The translations under genes and the position numbers were made by a program. DNA of 64,000 bases, taken from Eunapius fragilis (lineage: Eukaryota; Porifera; Demospongiae; Spongillida; Spongillidae). This document shows, in pieces, positions 33,801 through 43,740 of this stretch (position 1 is the stretch's first letter; each line of letters starts with the position of its first letter). The stretch lies in NCBI GenBank assembly GCA_963681505.1, contig OY811971.1, forward strand, positions 20,208,138 to 20,272,137, given 5' to 3'. The notes below the pieces were generated by a model. That model made no database searches. It was not told the DNA's origin and was given only the letters and a program-made list of their open reading frames with translations.

Positions 33801-36421
33801 GGCAGCAAACTCACTCGTTTGATGCACAACTAGACCCTTGACAACGCATTGGCATTCCCATTAATTGGCTTGGCCGGCACAGTGGACCACAGGGAAATTG
33901 AAGGGTTGCATTTAAAAGCTCCAACGAGTCAACCGGAGAATTGCTGTCTTTGAGTTTGTCCATCCAAACTAGAGAACGATGATCTATTTCGATGGTGAAA
34001 TGTCTACCAATTAGATACATTTGGAAGGCCTGTATTGCCAGCTTTATTGCCAAACATTCGTTTTCTATGTCAGAATAATGTTCCTCATGTGGCTGCAGCT
34101 TCATACAGGAGTACGCAATTGGGTTGTCATCTCCAGCCTCATTCCTTTGGCTCAGCACACCTCTGACTCCACAATCCGAGTTGTCGGTCTGGAGCACAAG
34201 CGGTTTCAATGATGTCTAGACTGCGGAGTACTGGGGAACAGCATGGTATGTATTTTAGTCCTTCAACACAGTATTGCACAGCTCCGACCATTGCACCTGT
34301 GCAGGGGCTGTTTTCTTTTTCAGGTCTGTCACATAGCAGCATAGTATGAAATGAGCAGAAGGTAGCATCCTGTCAAACCCAGAAATCTGCGTCTTCACAG
34401 CTTGAACTATTGAAGGTTCTGGCTGGACAACTCAATTTCCCACCACACGACCCAAGTACAGACACTCTCGTATCCCAAAACGGCACTTGGATGGTTTGCC
34501 ATCAGCCCTGCCCCCTGAAGTCTGCTGAACACTTCGCGGATATGTATTTAATGCTCTGCCCATGAGTGACTGTATAATAATTAGATCATCTAAATAGGCT
34601 GCACATCTACCATCCAAACCTCGTATGACTGAATCCATTAGCTTTTGGAAAGTAGCAGGGGCACCTTTAAGTCCGGAGGGCATCACGTTAGTCTGAATGG
34701 AGTAACAAAAGCCGTCTTGTAGTGTGCTTCATTTGCTACAATACTCCCAGGTACATGTTTGATTAAGTGTTGAGATGAATTTTGCTGGTCAAGCATCTCA
34801 GTGTGATCAATTCGGGGCATCGGATCTTTCCGACTTCCGACAATCGTACATGTTGCCCACCTGCTTGGTAACCTTTTAAGGCCCTTGGTACTGGGCTATT
34901 AGGGTATTAGAAGATGTGGGCAATAGCATTGGCACCATGTCACCTTCGTTTAGAGTCCTGTCATGTGCAGTCTGATCGTACCAGGCTGCAACTGTTGTAC
35001 TGTTTCGAGATTCTCCTTGACCAAACTAGACATCTGCTCCATCCCCTTCATGATTATCAGGATGTGAGATACGACTCTCTCAGTAATGTTCTCTTGTGCA
35101 ATCCACATCTCTAGTCTCATGTCCAGAGGCCCGCGTACTTCCCAACTGTACAGTAACTCAAACAGGAATCCGGTTGATCTCTGGGGTACCTCATGGGATC
35201 AACTTATCCCAATCCTTTTCCTTCTGGGCTAATTTCCTCAGCATAGACCTCTACATCTGATTGAAGTGCTTGACCAACCCATCCGTCTGGGGTGAATCAA
35301 CGTTGTACGAATTGGTTGGATATGAAGTAATCGGTACAACTCAGTTAGCTGTTGACTGATAAAATTTGAGCCTTCATCGGTAAGTATTTCTCTAGGGATG
35401 CTGACCCATCCAAGCATCTTCACCAGCTCTTTGGCTACATGTTCTGCATCCACCGCACTAATCGGCACTGCCCCGGGATACCTGGTGGCATAATCACAAA
35501 TGACATGCAAATATGAGTATTACGAGATAACTTGCACTGGGTATCGCCAAAAAACAGTTGCCGATGTATCTCGCTGCTGCCACTAAATGTGAAAGATCAC
35601 TATAGGTTAACGGAGGTCTTGTACTCGTGCCGAGGGTACACAACAACCAAGGTATAGCTTAAACTCCAATAAATCACAGTCACACCAAATAAGGAACAAA
35701 CATGAACACATACATCGCACTTCATACTGTTTCTTACACACAGCAGGAACCCTGAGTAGTCAGCGAGGTTACAAGAGCATCCGGAACTTTACACACAATA
35801 GTACAATGGGATTAACCTAACACCTATACAAATGGCTTCAATACATATTTATCAGATATCCGAGTCAGGGAACAAGTCACACATGAAATCACTAGGAGAT
35901 CCCATGATTCCTCACAGAAGGTTGAACCCAGTTCATTCATTTGCGACTTGCACTTTAAGTACTGTATATATTCATGACCATGCATTTTTTAAAACTACAG
36001 ACCCACACTGCATCAATGTGCAGAATGCCAGAGTATTTTGAAAATCCAGATCATTTTTTACCATCCCGCTTTGATCAGGAAAATAAAAAGTTTGGTTATT
36101 GCTAATCTTAATGATCATTATATTTAATGTTATTTCATTTCTCAGGCCCAACCCATTTGTTTATTTCCCATTTGGTGTTGGCCATCGTTCATGCATTGGA
36201 AGGCATTTTGCCATGGTCAGTTAAGGTTTTGGGCCTAAAGTACATACTTATTACATGTATGTAATCATGTCATTTTACAGATGGAGGCTAAACTAGTTTT
36301 GTCTCGACTAGTGCAAAGCTATCATGTGACACTTCCTGATGGGTACAAATTGGATATTGTGGAGAGAATAAAAAAGCAGCCTCGTGATGACGTCATATGC
36401 ACATTGCTCCCAAGAAAATAG
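24830..36421 (+). CDS. CYP46A-like cytochrome P450, copy A
   Basis: Fourteen exons in one frame, 507 aa: 24830-24969, 25244-25330, 26803-26884, 26940-27013, 27256-27342, 27406-27544, 27611-27739, 31640-31790, 31853-31915, 31975-32132, 33169-33282, 36001-36089, 36146-36215 and 36281-36421. The N-terminal membrane anchor is about residues 3-33. The I-helix oxygen-activation motif is AGQDTT (317-322), the K-helix ExxR is E374-R377, PSRF is the PERF-like motif, and the heme loop is FGVGHRSCIG with Cys454. NGEEVPLDILSHILK, FPFGVGHRSCIG and the ending CTLLPRK resemble CYP46A, cholesterol 24-hydroxylase of the endoplasmic reticulum. The substrate here is an inference, probably a sterol. Introns 7 and 11 hold antisense LTR-retroelement remains. 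AATAAA at 36506-36511. No disabling change seen. Confidence 0.88.
28183..29230 (-). mobile_element. Decayed Ty3/gypsy-class pol fragment in intron 7 of copy A (INT before RT)
   Basis: Reading the minus strand, an integrase zinc-finger segment comes first (about 29200-28900): HEEGHLGRDKTLAQI, then DRYYWPDLYNQVRS, then VCERCQR after a frameshift. This is the H2C2 pattern. A reverse-transcriptase segment follows (28740-28183): KYEYLMTYIDNLIGKARFIT, KETCYKMAFAM and GLYAFTSMPFRSQWAPVPL. The integrase core between them is missing. The order INT then RT is opposite to ordinary Ty3/gypsy. The element is antisense to the P450 gene and interrupted by frameshifts, so it is dead. Confidence 0.7.
29675..29697. 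repeat. G homopolymer in intron 7
   Basis: A run of G, with a neighbouring GGGGCCCCAAA-type stretch repeated three times at 29560-29620. A second G run lies at 30664-30681. Low complexity only. Confidence 0.9.
29835..30610. repeat. Palindromic element between direct repeats in intron 7
   Basis: An inverted repeat occupies about 30080-30432, with arms sharing TTTTTGC/GCAAAAAATAATATAGTCC, GGATACCT and TGAAGGCTA. It is bordered by direct repeats about 29837-30075 and 30437-30605, which share TATATATTCT, CCAACTCTAAT, CTATGTTGTTC and a GGTATTAGACGG-type block. Copy B lacks this structure at the same place. Confidence 0.7.
33482..33783 (-). repeat. 3' LTR of the intron 11 element, copy A
   Basis: It begins TGTGAAAGATCACTCTATGC and ends GATCCCTCACA, with short inverted ends TGTGA/TCACA. 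It matches 35588-35916 along its length with scattered changes and small gaps (302 versus 329 bp). Confidence 0.88.
35588..35916 (-). repeat. 5' LTR of the intron 11 element, copy A
   Basis: It begins TGTGAAAGATCACTATAGG and ends GATTCCTCACA, followed directly by the target duplication GAAGG. It includes an extra stretch relative to the 3' LTR near its right end (CAGGGAACAAGTCACACATG). Confidence 0.88.
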
Positions 36422-36505
36422 TTGTAGATATCTATGGGAAAGTTGTTAGAAATGCTTCAACAAATTGCAACTGTTTTCTACCGTGTTTTGCATTACTTTG
36501 CACCA

Positions 36506-36511
36506 AATAAA
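36506..36511 (+). terminator. Poly(A) signal of P450 copy A
   Basis: AATAAA 85 bp after the stop codon. The same signal in the same context follows copy B at 63662-63667. Confidence 0.7.
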
Positions 36512-36649
36512 TGTTCAGCATTGCATTTTAAATCATAAACCCAGTTATCAGTTGATAATGAAGTTATCAGTTTTTGTTTCAATTTTCTTTCATGGAGATA
36601 GTTTTAAAATAATACGTTTTCTTTGATCTATACTATGCAAACGATCATA

Positions 36650-36995
36650 TTCAACAATTTTTTCATCTTTTAGAGTCACCGTGTGCTGATTTAAATAGGG
36701 CTGCTGTAATATTGGGAAAAATTATGCTTCGGACAATGGAAGTACCAAAGGGTTGGGGACAGAGTTCAGACCAGGCAATGCGCTAAAGCAATACAGCTAA
36801 TACAAAGGCTAAAAAGCTTGCAGAGTCACAGGCGAAAGTATAGAGGGTAGTCATACATGTACTGGGACAAGTCAAAATCGGTGAGTTCTAGGGTACTGGA
36901 GAATGCTAGGTCGATCAGTTGAGATGTAGTAATGGCTGAACGTGCATCAGACGAAGAGCTGCCATCGGCCAGAAGAGCTAGCGGAGGCTAACTAG
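36650..36995. repeat. Right end of the duplicated P450 segment, copy A
   Basis: Matches 63705-64000 (shared AGGGCTGCTGT, AATGGAAGTACCAAAGG, AAAATCGGTGAGTTCTAGGG and the CATCAGACGAAGAGCTGC block). Both copies contain an ATG-led frame (MAERASDEEL here, MAKRTSDEEL in copy B) that could be the start of another gene. Here it stops after 20 codons; in copy B it runs open to the window edge. Confidence 0.7.
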
Positions 36996-37029
36996 GTGTG
37001 GTAATTACAACGTAATTCTAACTCTAACA

Positions 37030-37090
37030 ATAGATCCCATCAACTGCTTAAGCTTGTCCTACTCCTCAGCTGTGAATATGGATCCAAGGT
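37030..37090 (-). pseudogene. PUS7 exon 3 fragment
   Basis: About 55 bp resembles PUS7 exon 3 (19350-19405), sharing CAACTGCT.AAGCTT and CTCCTCAGCTGTGAA, with roughly one change in six bases. The region encodes the [10 protein letters not shown] part in the real gene. It lies just where homology between the two P450 duplicates ends. Confidence 0.6.
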
Positions 37091-38768
37091 ACGCTGTAGG
37101 TTCTTTACAAGAATTTTGAAATTGGTTTTTAAGTTATGATAATAGTATATATAGTTGGAAAGAGCGTGAGTAATACACACACACACACCCAACAGATACA
37201 TGCGACTTACAAGGTGCGGTTGCAAAATTTGATCAACCACGTTTGGTATGCATCAATAGGAATAAAATTGCGGCGATATGCTTGCCAGCAATATAATTAA
37301 GTCCAAGTGCGTACACTACAATATATATGAAATGCCTTTTGCGAATATGATCTTTCTGTAATTGTTTCCCCAGCGCCGATGGCCAAATTAAATCAAATAA
37401 CTTTGACTGACTAATTCAGTTATAATATTAGTCTGTTCCGACCTGGGGTAAAATGTATGTTGGACATCTTTGGAGTTCGAAACGTATGGGTGGATTCGCT
37501 CAAACCTCGGCTCGTAAAACTAGTTATAACCGTTAAACCACCGCCCGTAATGCCGCCTATATGTACGTTACTGCGGCCATTTTGTGTACCACCCACCCAC
37601 AGACTTTAGAATAACACCGATACGGTACAGCTTAAGAGGGATGCATTTAAACAGTCACGCTTTGAGCATATGGCGCTCTCCTATCAGCTGCAAAACCTGC
37701 TAATCCATTTTCATTTTGCACTCGTAGGCCTATACTTCCTGCAAAATACATGTACAAAACATTAATTGCTAAAGGACTAAATGTAAAAGAAAAATCAATT
37801 GATACATCAAATATAAAATCAAAACAGGATTCATCATGTGCTTTAGTTAATCAACGCTTGATTTGTATATCATTGCAAAATCATGACATGATTTTTTATA
37901 TATTGAAGAATCATAGCGTGATTTTCCTATGTTAAAATCAATTGCAAATCACAAGTGACAATTGCGAAATCAATTATTAAATCAAAAATTGATTCTACGC
38001 TTTTTTCCCCTGTGGATCGGGACTCAAATATTGGTCGTGTGCAAACGCTTGCGCGATACTTACGTACATAGTTCTAAGCTACTTCTAAAGAACATGTTAA
38101 CAAAAATCATTAGCTATGTGTTCCTGATTGTGCTTGATAATTTCACGCTTGTTTCATGTGGTGGTGGACTACCAGGTTCCACTTTTTCCCCTTGAAACAT
38201 TAACCTCACCAAAATTTACCTGGGCTTATTTTTGCCTCGACTGGGTGGGTGTTTGTTCCAATGTTTTGTTATACACCACGAATATTCCCAACAAGTGCGT
38301 CACGCGCAGGATGGGGTCTAGATTCCTTTTCAGGAATGACCTGTGCAGAGTCTGCAGAGTCTCGGTGTCATCAGACTTCTTTGCATCGACGACCTCGAGT
38401 TTGTAATTGATATGCGTTTGGTGCAATTTGTTCCAGCGTCGTACCGATTGCACACTGGCTTGCTAACGTCATATAGAGGGGATCCCGGGTAGGTTCACAC
38501 ATACGTTGGCTCACTCGCCACCATATTTCTGGTGTCCTACATGTCACTTTTATTGCGTCATTACTTAACAAAGCCCATGCAGTCGGGTCCCCAGGCTTTT
38601 GATACATGCAATAATGACGCAATACGTAATTACCACTAGCCTATAGGGAGCCACAAACCAACTAGCATGTTAATGTCTATAATTAAAAACCAAGCAGCAA
38701 ATCCAATTGCATTATGTCTGCGAACTAATTACATGCAACAGCAAATCTCTATACAAAGTCGGATCCAC
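37091..38768. other. Intergenic stretch without a recognised gene
   Basis: A/T-rich. Minus-strand open stretches at 38226-38453 and 38371-38622 overlap in different frames and read in a protein-like way, perhaps a frameshifted exon, but match no family I know. At 37790-37990 there are short repeats built from AAATCATG/AATCAATTG. Confidence 0.35.
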
Positions 38769-40467
38769 TCAGCACGCCTTCAGTGTTTCACAGATAGCCG
38801 TAGGGTTGGTTATATGCTTTTCAATCTGCCCTAGGATTACTGTACACGAGCCAATCAAAACAGCAGTGCAGGCCCCTATGGAAACAAATAAACGGTGGAT
38901 GACTATATATACACATCTGAGGATAATGCAACATGCATAATTATGGCATTGCATGGAGTATTATTAAGTAATTGTGCGTGTATAACTTAGATCACTTACA
39001 GGTCATAGGATCTTCTGGGCCAAATCCAATCGCGTTACAAACTGCACATTCGGGAGATATTACATGCCTGTATGCCCTATATCGGTACACACATGCACGT
39101 AATGACCACTAACATGCGGTTGCTGCCGTGTCGAAAAAGAATCCACAACCCCATTTGGTGATTTTAGGTATGGCCCAGCCAACAGCTTTTTCGCAGAGGC
39201 TACACGATAACTGTGGAGATAGTGATAAGGCAAGCATTCAAGCAGAGCTTAGTATCTGCTGCAATGCATGACTTACTCCCGCCGCATGCAGCTCCTCCTG
39301 AGTCAAGAAACTTGAGGACGACAGGTATTTGCGTGCCAAATACGCTCGCATCACGCCAATATAAGGACTTTTGCTCATGCTGGAAATTTCCGATGTCTGA
39401 AATGGAAACTAGATAACACTGGGTTTTGAACACTAGTGCAAGAAAATCACTTTGTAATGAATCCGGAGGGATATACAGAATATGGATTGAAGATCCTATA
39501 TCATATTATCATATGACTTGTCTTCTCTATTGCGGTTATTTTGCAATAAACTAAGCTAATTTTTAACGAGCCGGCCTTGACGTGCTAATTAATAATGTAT
39601 TCACAGAGCAATAATATTAAGTTGAGATTACTATGGGTTTTGTGAACGGGACAAGGTGGCAACAAATGTATCGTTAGTCAGAAGATGCGCTAGACTGACG
39701 CGAATCTAGTTTTATTGCATGATTCATGATTTTTTTTTCATGGTACATGCACAGCACAAATTAATGAGTACTTTGCGTACTCAGCGACGCGCCTGAGAGT
39801 GAGACTATGGGTTGTGATTCATGCCAAAATCCCACACCGCACGGGTTTTACTATAAGCATCTGAGTTCATGCCAAATTATTCACATCATGACGACACGCG
39901 CAAACGCGCACACACCCACATCCACACAAATCTAACCTCATAATCGTTCAATTTTCTTTCATTTTGTTGCAAATACTTCACAACCATTGCTGCAGAGAGA
40001 TGAGTCAACTTACAGTATTCTATGTTCACGCAGAATCGTACTGACTATACATGCGGTTACACACCCTACTATACATGCCAAATACGGCACGCCAATTTAA
40101 CGATCATCACCATGCATGCATCATATGTACATGCTCATATCAGTGTTGAGCATGCACAATAAATGCATGTTTAGGCATTGTAACACAATGCATAAAGTGT
40201 TACGTACCAAATAGAACTTCGCGAAGTTGTTCATCTTCGTATCTCGTCTCATCATCTACACTAATTCCAGTTGGAAATTTCTCCGAACCTTCTAAATAGT
40301 TGCCACCCTGAAATTCTGCGGCAAGTTCCATCTGCAATAAATGCCAAAATTATATCATACTGACGACGCGGATGGTGATCGTGTACCATCGTGTCATCAG
40401 CCCGCTGACGAGCTGCTGCGGCTGACACGGTAAGCAGTGCCGCAAGTAGTGCCAGTTCTCGGAACAT
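38769..40467 (-). CDS. Secreted saposin-like (SapB-type) protein
   Basis: Seven minus-strand exons join in phase to 207 aa: 40387-40467, 40208-40331, 39937-39989, 39277-39396, 39114-39210, 39000-39041 and 38769-38875. All introns are GT-AG. Residues 1-19 (MFRELALLAALLTVSAAAA) form a signal peptide. An acidic linker (DDETRYEDEQLREVLF) and a helical stretch follow. The C-terminal 80 residues are a saposin-B-like module: CSLCEKAVGWAIPKI, GCGFFFDTAATA, CNAIGFGPEDPMT, LIGSCTVILGQIEKHI, ending ICETLKAC. That gives eight Cys, two more than the classic six. Such domains bind or perturb lipids, in lysosomes or outside the cell. Whether this acts as a lipid-transfer, antimicrobial or signalling protein cannot be told from sequence. 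It lies between two P450 copies on the opposite strand, with no implied operon. Confidence 0.75.
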
Positions 40468-40531
40468 TTTCGATCAGCTATCTAGCGGTATACGCAGTGG
40501 AAATGCGCTTTGAAGGTCCATGCAAGGTGTG

Positions 40532-40541
40532 CCTTTATATA
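40532..40541 (-). promoter_or_regulatory. TATA box of the saposin-like gene
   Basis: TATATAAAGG on the minus strand, 65 bp before the ATG at 40467, a spacing that leaves a short 5' UTR of about 35 bp. Confidence 0.6.
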
Positions 40542-41509
40542 CTGTATGCATGATGTGCAGGCAATCTCACAAGTGACCACGGAAAGGCGTTTCCGCGTCT
40601 ATTCCTCGTGCATACATCGTAAACTGCTACATATACTGCCCGGGCCAAAATAAGATAGGAATGCAATTAAACCGCGCATATCTTGCATGCGTAATGGCAT
40701 CTGCCGAGTATCGATCAATTATTCAACCATGCACCTAACCGTATTACTAAACTGTTCAATAATGGCATGCATATATATACATGTACATGCATACAATTAA
40801 GAATTCATGAAAGTCAATTGCGAATTCACTAGCTTACTTCAGAACGATTATCGTAACAAGGCCCTTTTTTTAAGGATCGATCCCGAAACAACCAAAACAG
40901 CCCACAATACACACTAGAGCCTTGCTGCTTAAGAGGCTTTAGTTATTCAAGGAGCTACAGTATACGTATAACATTTCACGGACCTAGCTATTATTGCTGT
41001 CAGTGAGGTCGTATTTTAACATAAACAAACATTCAGTCCTAAACCTCAGTGTGATTCAAATGCAGGAAATCCGATATCGACTTGCAACTTACAGAAATAG
41101 TAAGAGGTCTCTTTGATAACTATTCTGAACCCCTCGCTCCATACGCACAGCATTAACCTTATTCACGCATCATTTTGAGCACTGAATTATAATAATTGCC
41201 ATATATGCATGAATTATTCGTATGTGCTTTATTTCATCCAGGCCCGCATTTTCGGAGCATGCTTTAATAGTTTTGTCAAATATGTGTTTCATTCCCTTCC
41301 CCCTCTCCCTCCCCCGCCAAATGTGGCTATCTGGGGCGCGGAAGTGTCATATTCCTCTCCCCAGACCAGATTTTAAAATATAGTGTTGCAGACCAGACCA
41401 ATCACCTTCACTTATTGAAAGTCATGAGAAGGAACTCGAGCTAAGCCGCAAAAAGGCAACTCTTTCCTCACGGTTTGCTGGATACACCGTATAATGGTTT
41501 TTTAGAATT
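40542..41509. other. Intergenic stretch, nothing recognised
   Basis: Unique A/T-rich sequence with many GCATGCA-type palindromes. No gene, repeat array or element end was found. Confidence 0.5.
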
Positions 41510-43300
41510 GATCACGTGCATTACGGATTTATTTATGCATTGAATTACATACAGGCAGCGTGGGGATGTAAGTATTACGTTGTAACGTTTTCCAATACAA
41601 GCCTTATAGTGATGCTACACTGCAGCATTGAGGGGTCGCAGCTACTCCACAGTGGTTAACTAGGTACGCTAGGCAAGCGGAACGCCACTGCTGCCAGTTC
41701 CCACATCTTCTTCGGATGCCATTTTAAACCACCGGGCTGAAATCAAATAAGGGTAACGAAGCATATATGAATGTACATGTGGTGTATTTTGTGCATTGTA
41801 TTTACTTTTAATCAGATGCGTTGCAAATGCATGTGTATGTAAATAATGTATACGTGACATGCATTTCCGCTAAAATGAAAACTTACATTTTCTCAGGTGT
41901 TTGATATCACGTTCTCTTGTTAATTTCGGGCTTAGCGACAACAATATTGCGCGTTATTTAAAATGGTTACGTAAACTAAATTTTCCAGCAAGTACTTGTT
42001 GCGTGAAATGGTAAACAAAATAGCTCAAATGCATGAGCTCATGGTACTAGGAAAAACATGCGTCGCGGTACATCTGTACTTTGCAATGTTCTACGTTGAT
42101 CGTTTATTAACAGCGAGCTAGAGTGATCTTTACGCAGACTCGGGGTAATGGGTCAATATACAACATTGTAAAGGGTATGGAATTTTAAACAGGAAATTCA
42201 AATTAGTACTAAAAAAATTAGTTACGCATAATGAATACATGCAAATTCTGACATATAGAATTTTGTCCATTTAGGTACATGTACCGATTTAGGGCCTTCC
42301 CGCTAGTGTGTGCCTATAACACGTGCCGGCACATGCATATGTACACTATATGCTTCGTTAACTTTATTTGATTTCAGCCCGGTGGTTTAGAATGGGGGCC
42401 GAAAAAGAAGTGGGAACTGGCAGCAGTGACATTCCGCTTGCCAAGCGTGCCTAGTTAACCACTGTGGAGTAGCTGCGACCCATCAATGCTACATGCAGTG
42501 TAGCATCATGCATGCACTATAGGGCTTCTATAGCAAAACGATACAATTAACGTAATATTTACAGAGGTTAACATACATCTGGCTAGGCATTTTCTGCCTT
42601 CAGATAATTGAGTGTATAGGCTAGGTTCCTGCTTGGACCACGTACTACGCTGCCTGTATGTAATTCAATACATAAATAAATCCGTATAATGCAGGGAGTG
42701 AGGGGATGAGACACATATCTGACAAAACTATTAATCCATGCACGTGCTGCTGTTTCAGATCCATGCATGCATACAAGCATATACGCGTAAATATCGAAAC
42801 GATCTACGTAGAACATAGCAAAGGCTAAGTACGATGTCCCGCTGATGCATGTTTTTTCCTCGTATACCAGGAGCACATGCATATGAGCTATTTTGTTTAC
42901 CATTTCCCGCTACAAGTACTTCTGAAACGTTTACATAACCATTTTAAATAACGCGCAATATAGTGGTCGCGAAGCCGTAAATGAATAAGAGATTGTGAAC
43001 ACAAACAAAGGGTACGGCTCCCTAGCTGGAGGTCTCTGACCCTTGGGCTGAGTAGGATTCCCTGTGTGCACATTCCTTGGTCCCCTGAATTGAGCGCCGT
43101 CCGATTCGCGCCACCTTTCCATTCAATGCACGCCTACTGCATATATGTATTCACTTTTAATCTAATATGGTGCAAATTTAATGTTATATTATACGTAAGT
43201 GACATCAACACCTGAGTAAATAATTTACTATAGCGGAAATGTCACGTATACAATATTTACATACCCATTTGCACCGCATTTGATAAATTATAGTAAATAC
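41510..43300. repeat. Inverted duplication with swapped block order
   Basis: Left part: blocks A (41510-41570), B (41595-41755), C (41795-41870) and D (41890-42115). Inverted partners are B' 42365-42530, A' 42560-42700, D' 42780-43000 and C' 43225-43300. A plain inverted repeat would give D' C' B' A', so the order is permuted. Landmarks include AACTGGCAGCAGTG with TAGTTAACCACTGTGGAGTAG (B), TGAATTACATACAGGCAGCG (A) and AATAGCTCA..TGCATGAGCT (D). A short direct/inverted copy of C lies at 43145-43215. Block B holds an ATG-led frame of under 20 codons in both copies. Confidence 0.7.
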
Positions 43301-43740
43301 AAATTACTATGAAGTGTCCCATGCAGGAGGAGATGTGAGCCTGTACATCATTGGGGCGAATCGAGCGGTAAAATGGTCTTACAATTCAAGTTAACGATCT
43401 GAACAATATTAAATAGCTACAAGACTCTTCTACTAACATACCAAATTTGACGCTATGGCGGATAAAGTATAACCCCAGAAGGTCTAGGTTGATTGCAGTG
43501 TTGCCACGGCCGACCGATTTACTCAACTCGCGGACGGTCAGCTAACCAGGAAAGGCCAAGGCGATCAATATCCAGCCGCCAAGCGTCTCTCCCGATCCGG
43601 TAACGGGCAGGTCGCTTCAAGCCTTATCCGGTACGCGGTCACGGTCAATATTTGACAGCCGAAGTTCGTGAAAATCGAGTCGACGGTCACGGCTGGCGGT
43701 CCTACGCCTTAGGACCTGAAACAGACTTCTTTTATACTGA

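Larger units (their letters stand above)
33482..35916 (-). mobile_element. Gmr1-like LTR retrotransposon, internally deleted, in P450 copy A intron 11
   Basis: Two LTRs (33482-33783 and 35588-35916) begin TGTGAAAGATCAC and end TCACA, and the element is flanked by the exact 5-bp duplication GAAGG (33477-33481 and 35917-35921). On the minus strand the order is integrase core (35510-35238: ICDYATRYPGAVPIS, then LTDEGSNFISQQL), RT (34686-34432: GLKGAPATFQKLMDSVIRGL and AAYLDDLIII), RNase H (34209-33811: YSCMKLQPHEEHYSDIENEC and FTIEIDHRSLVW). Integrase upstream of RT matches the Gmr1-like branch of Ty3/gypsy. The piece joining INT to RT is deleted and frames are broken. TGGCAGCAG next to the 5' LTR is a candidate primer-binding site. 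Confidence 0.87.

Noticed and set aside
34021..34212. Plus-strand frame in intron 11 (and its partner at 60489-60680)
   Set aside because: It is the reverse complement of the RNase H region of the antisense LTR element.
37040..37240. Minus-strand small ORF with LQRTLDPYSQ
   Set aside because: It reads across the PUS7 exon 3 fragment in a different frame and has no independent support.
41669..41860. Minus-strand small protein ending EEDVGTGSSGVPLA
   Set aside because: It is part of a block repeated in inverted orientation at 42390-42455 with a changed reading; no splice context or known domain.
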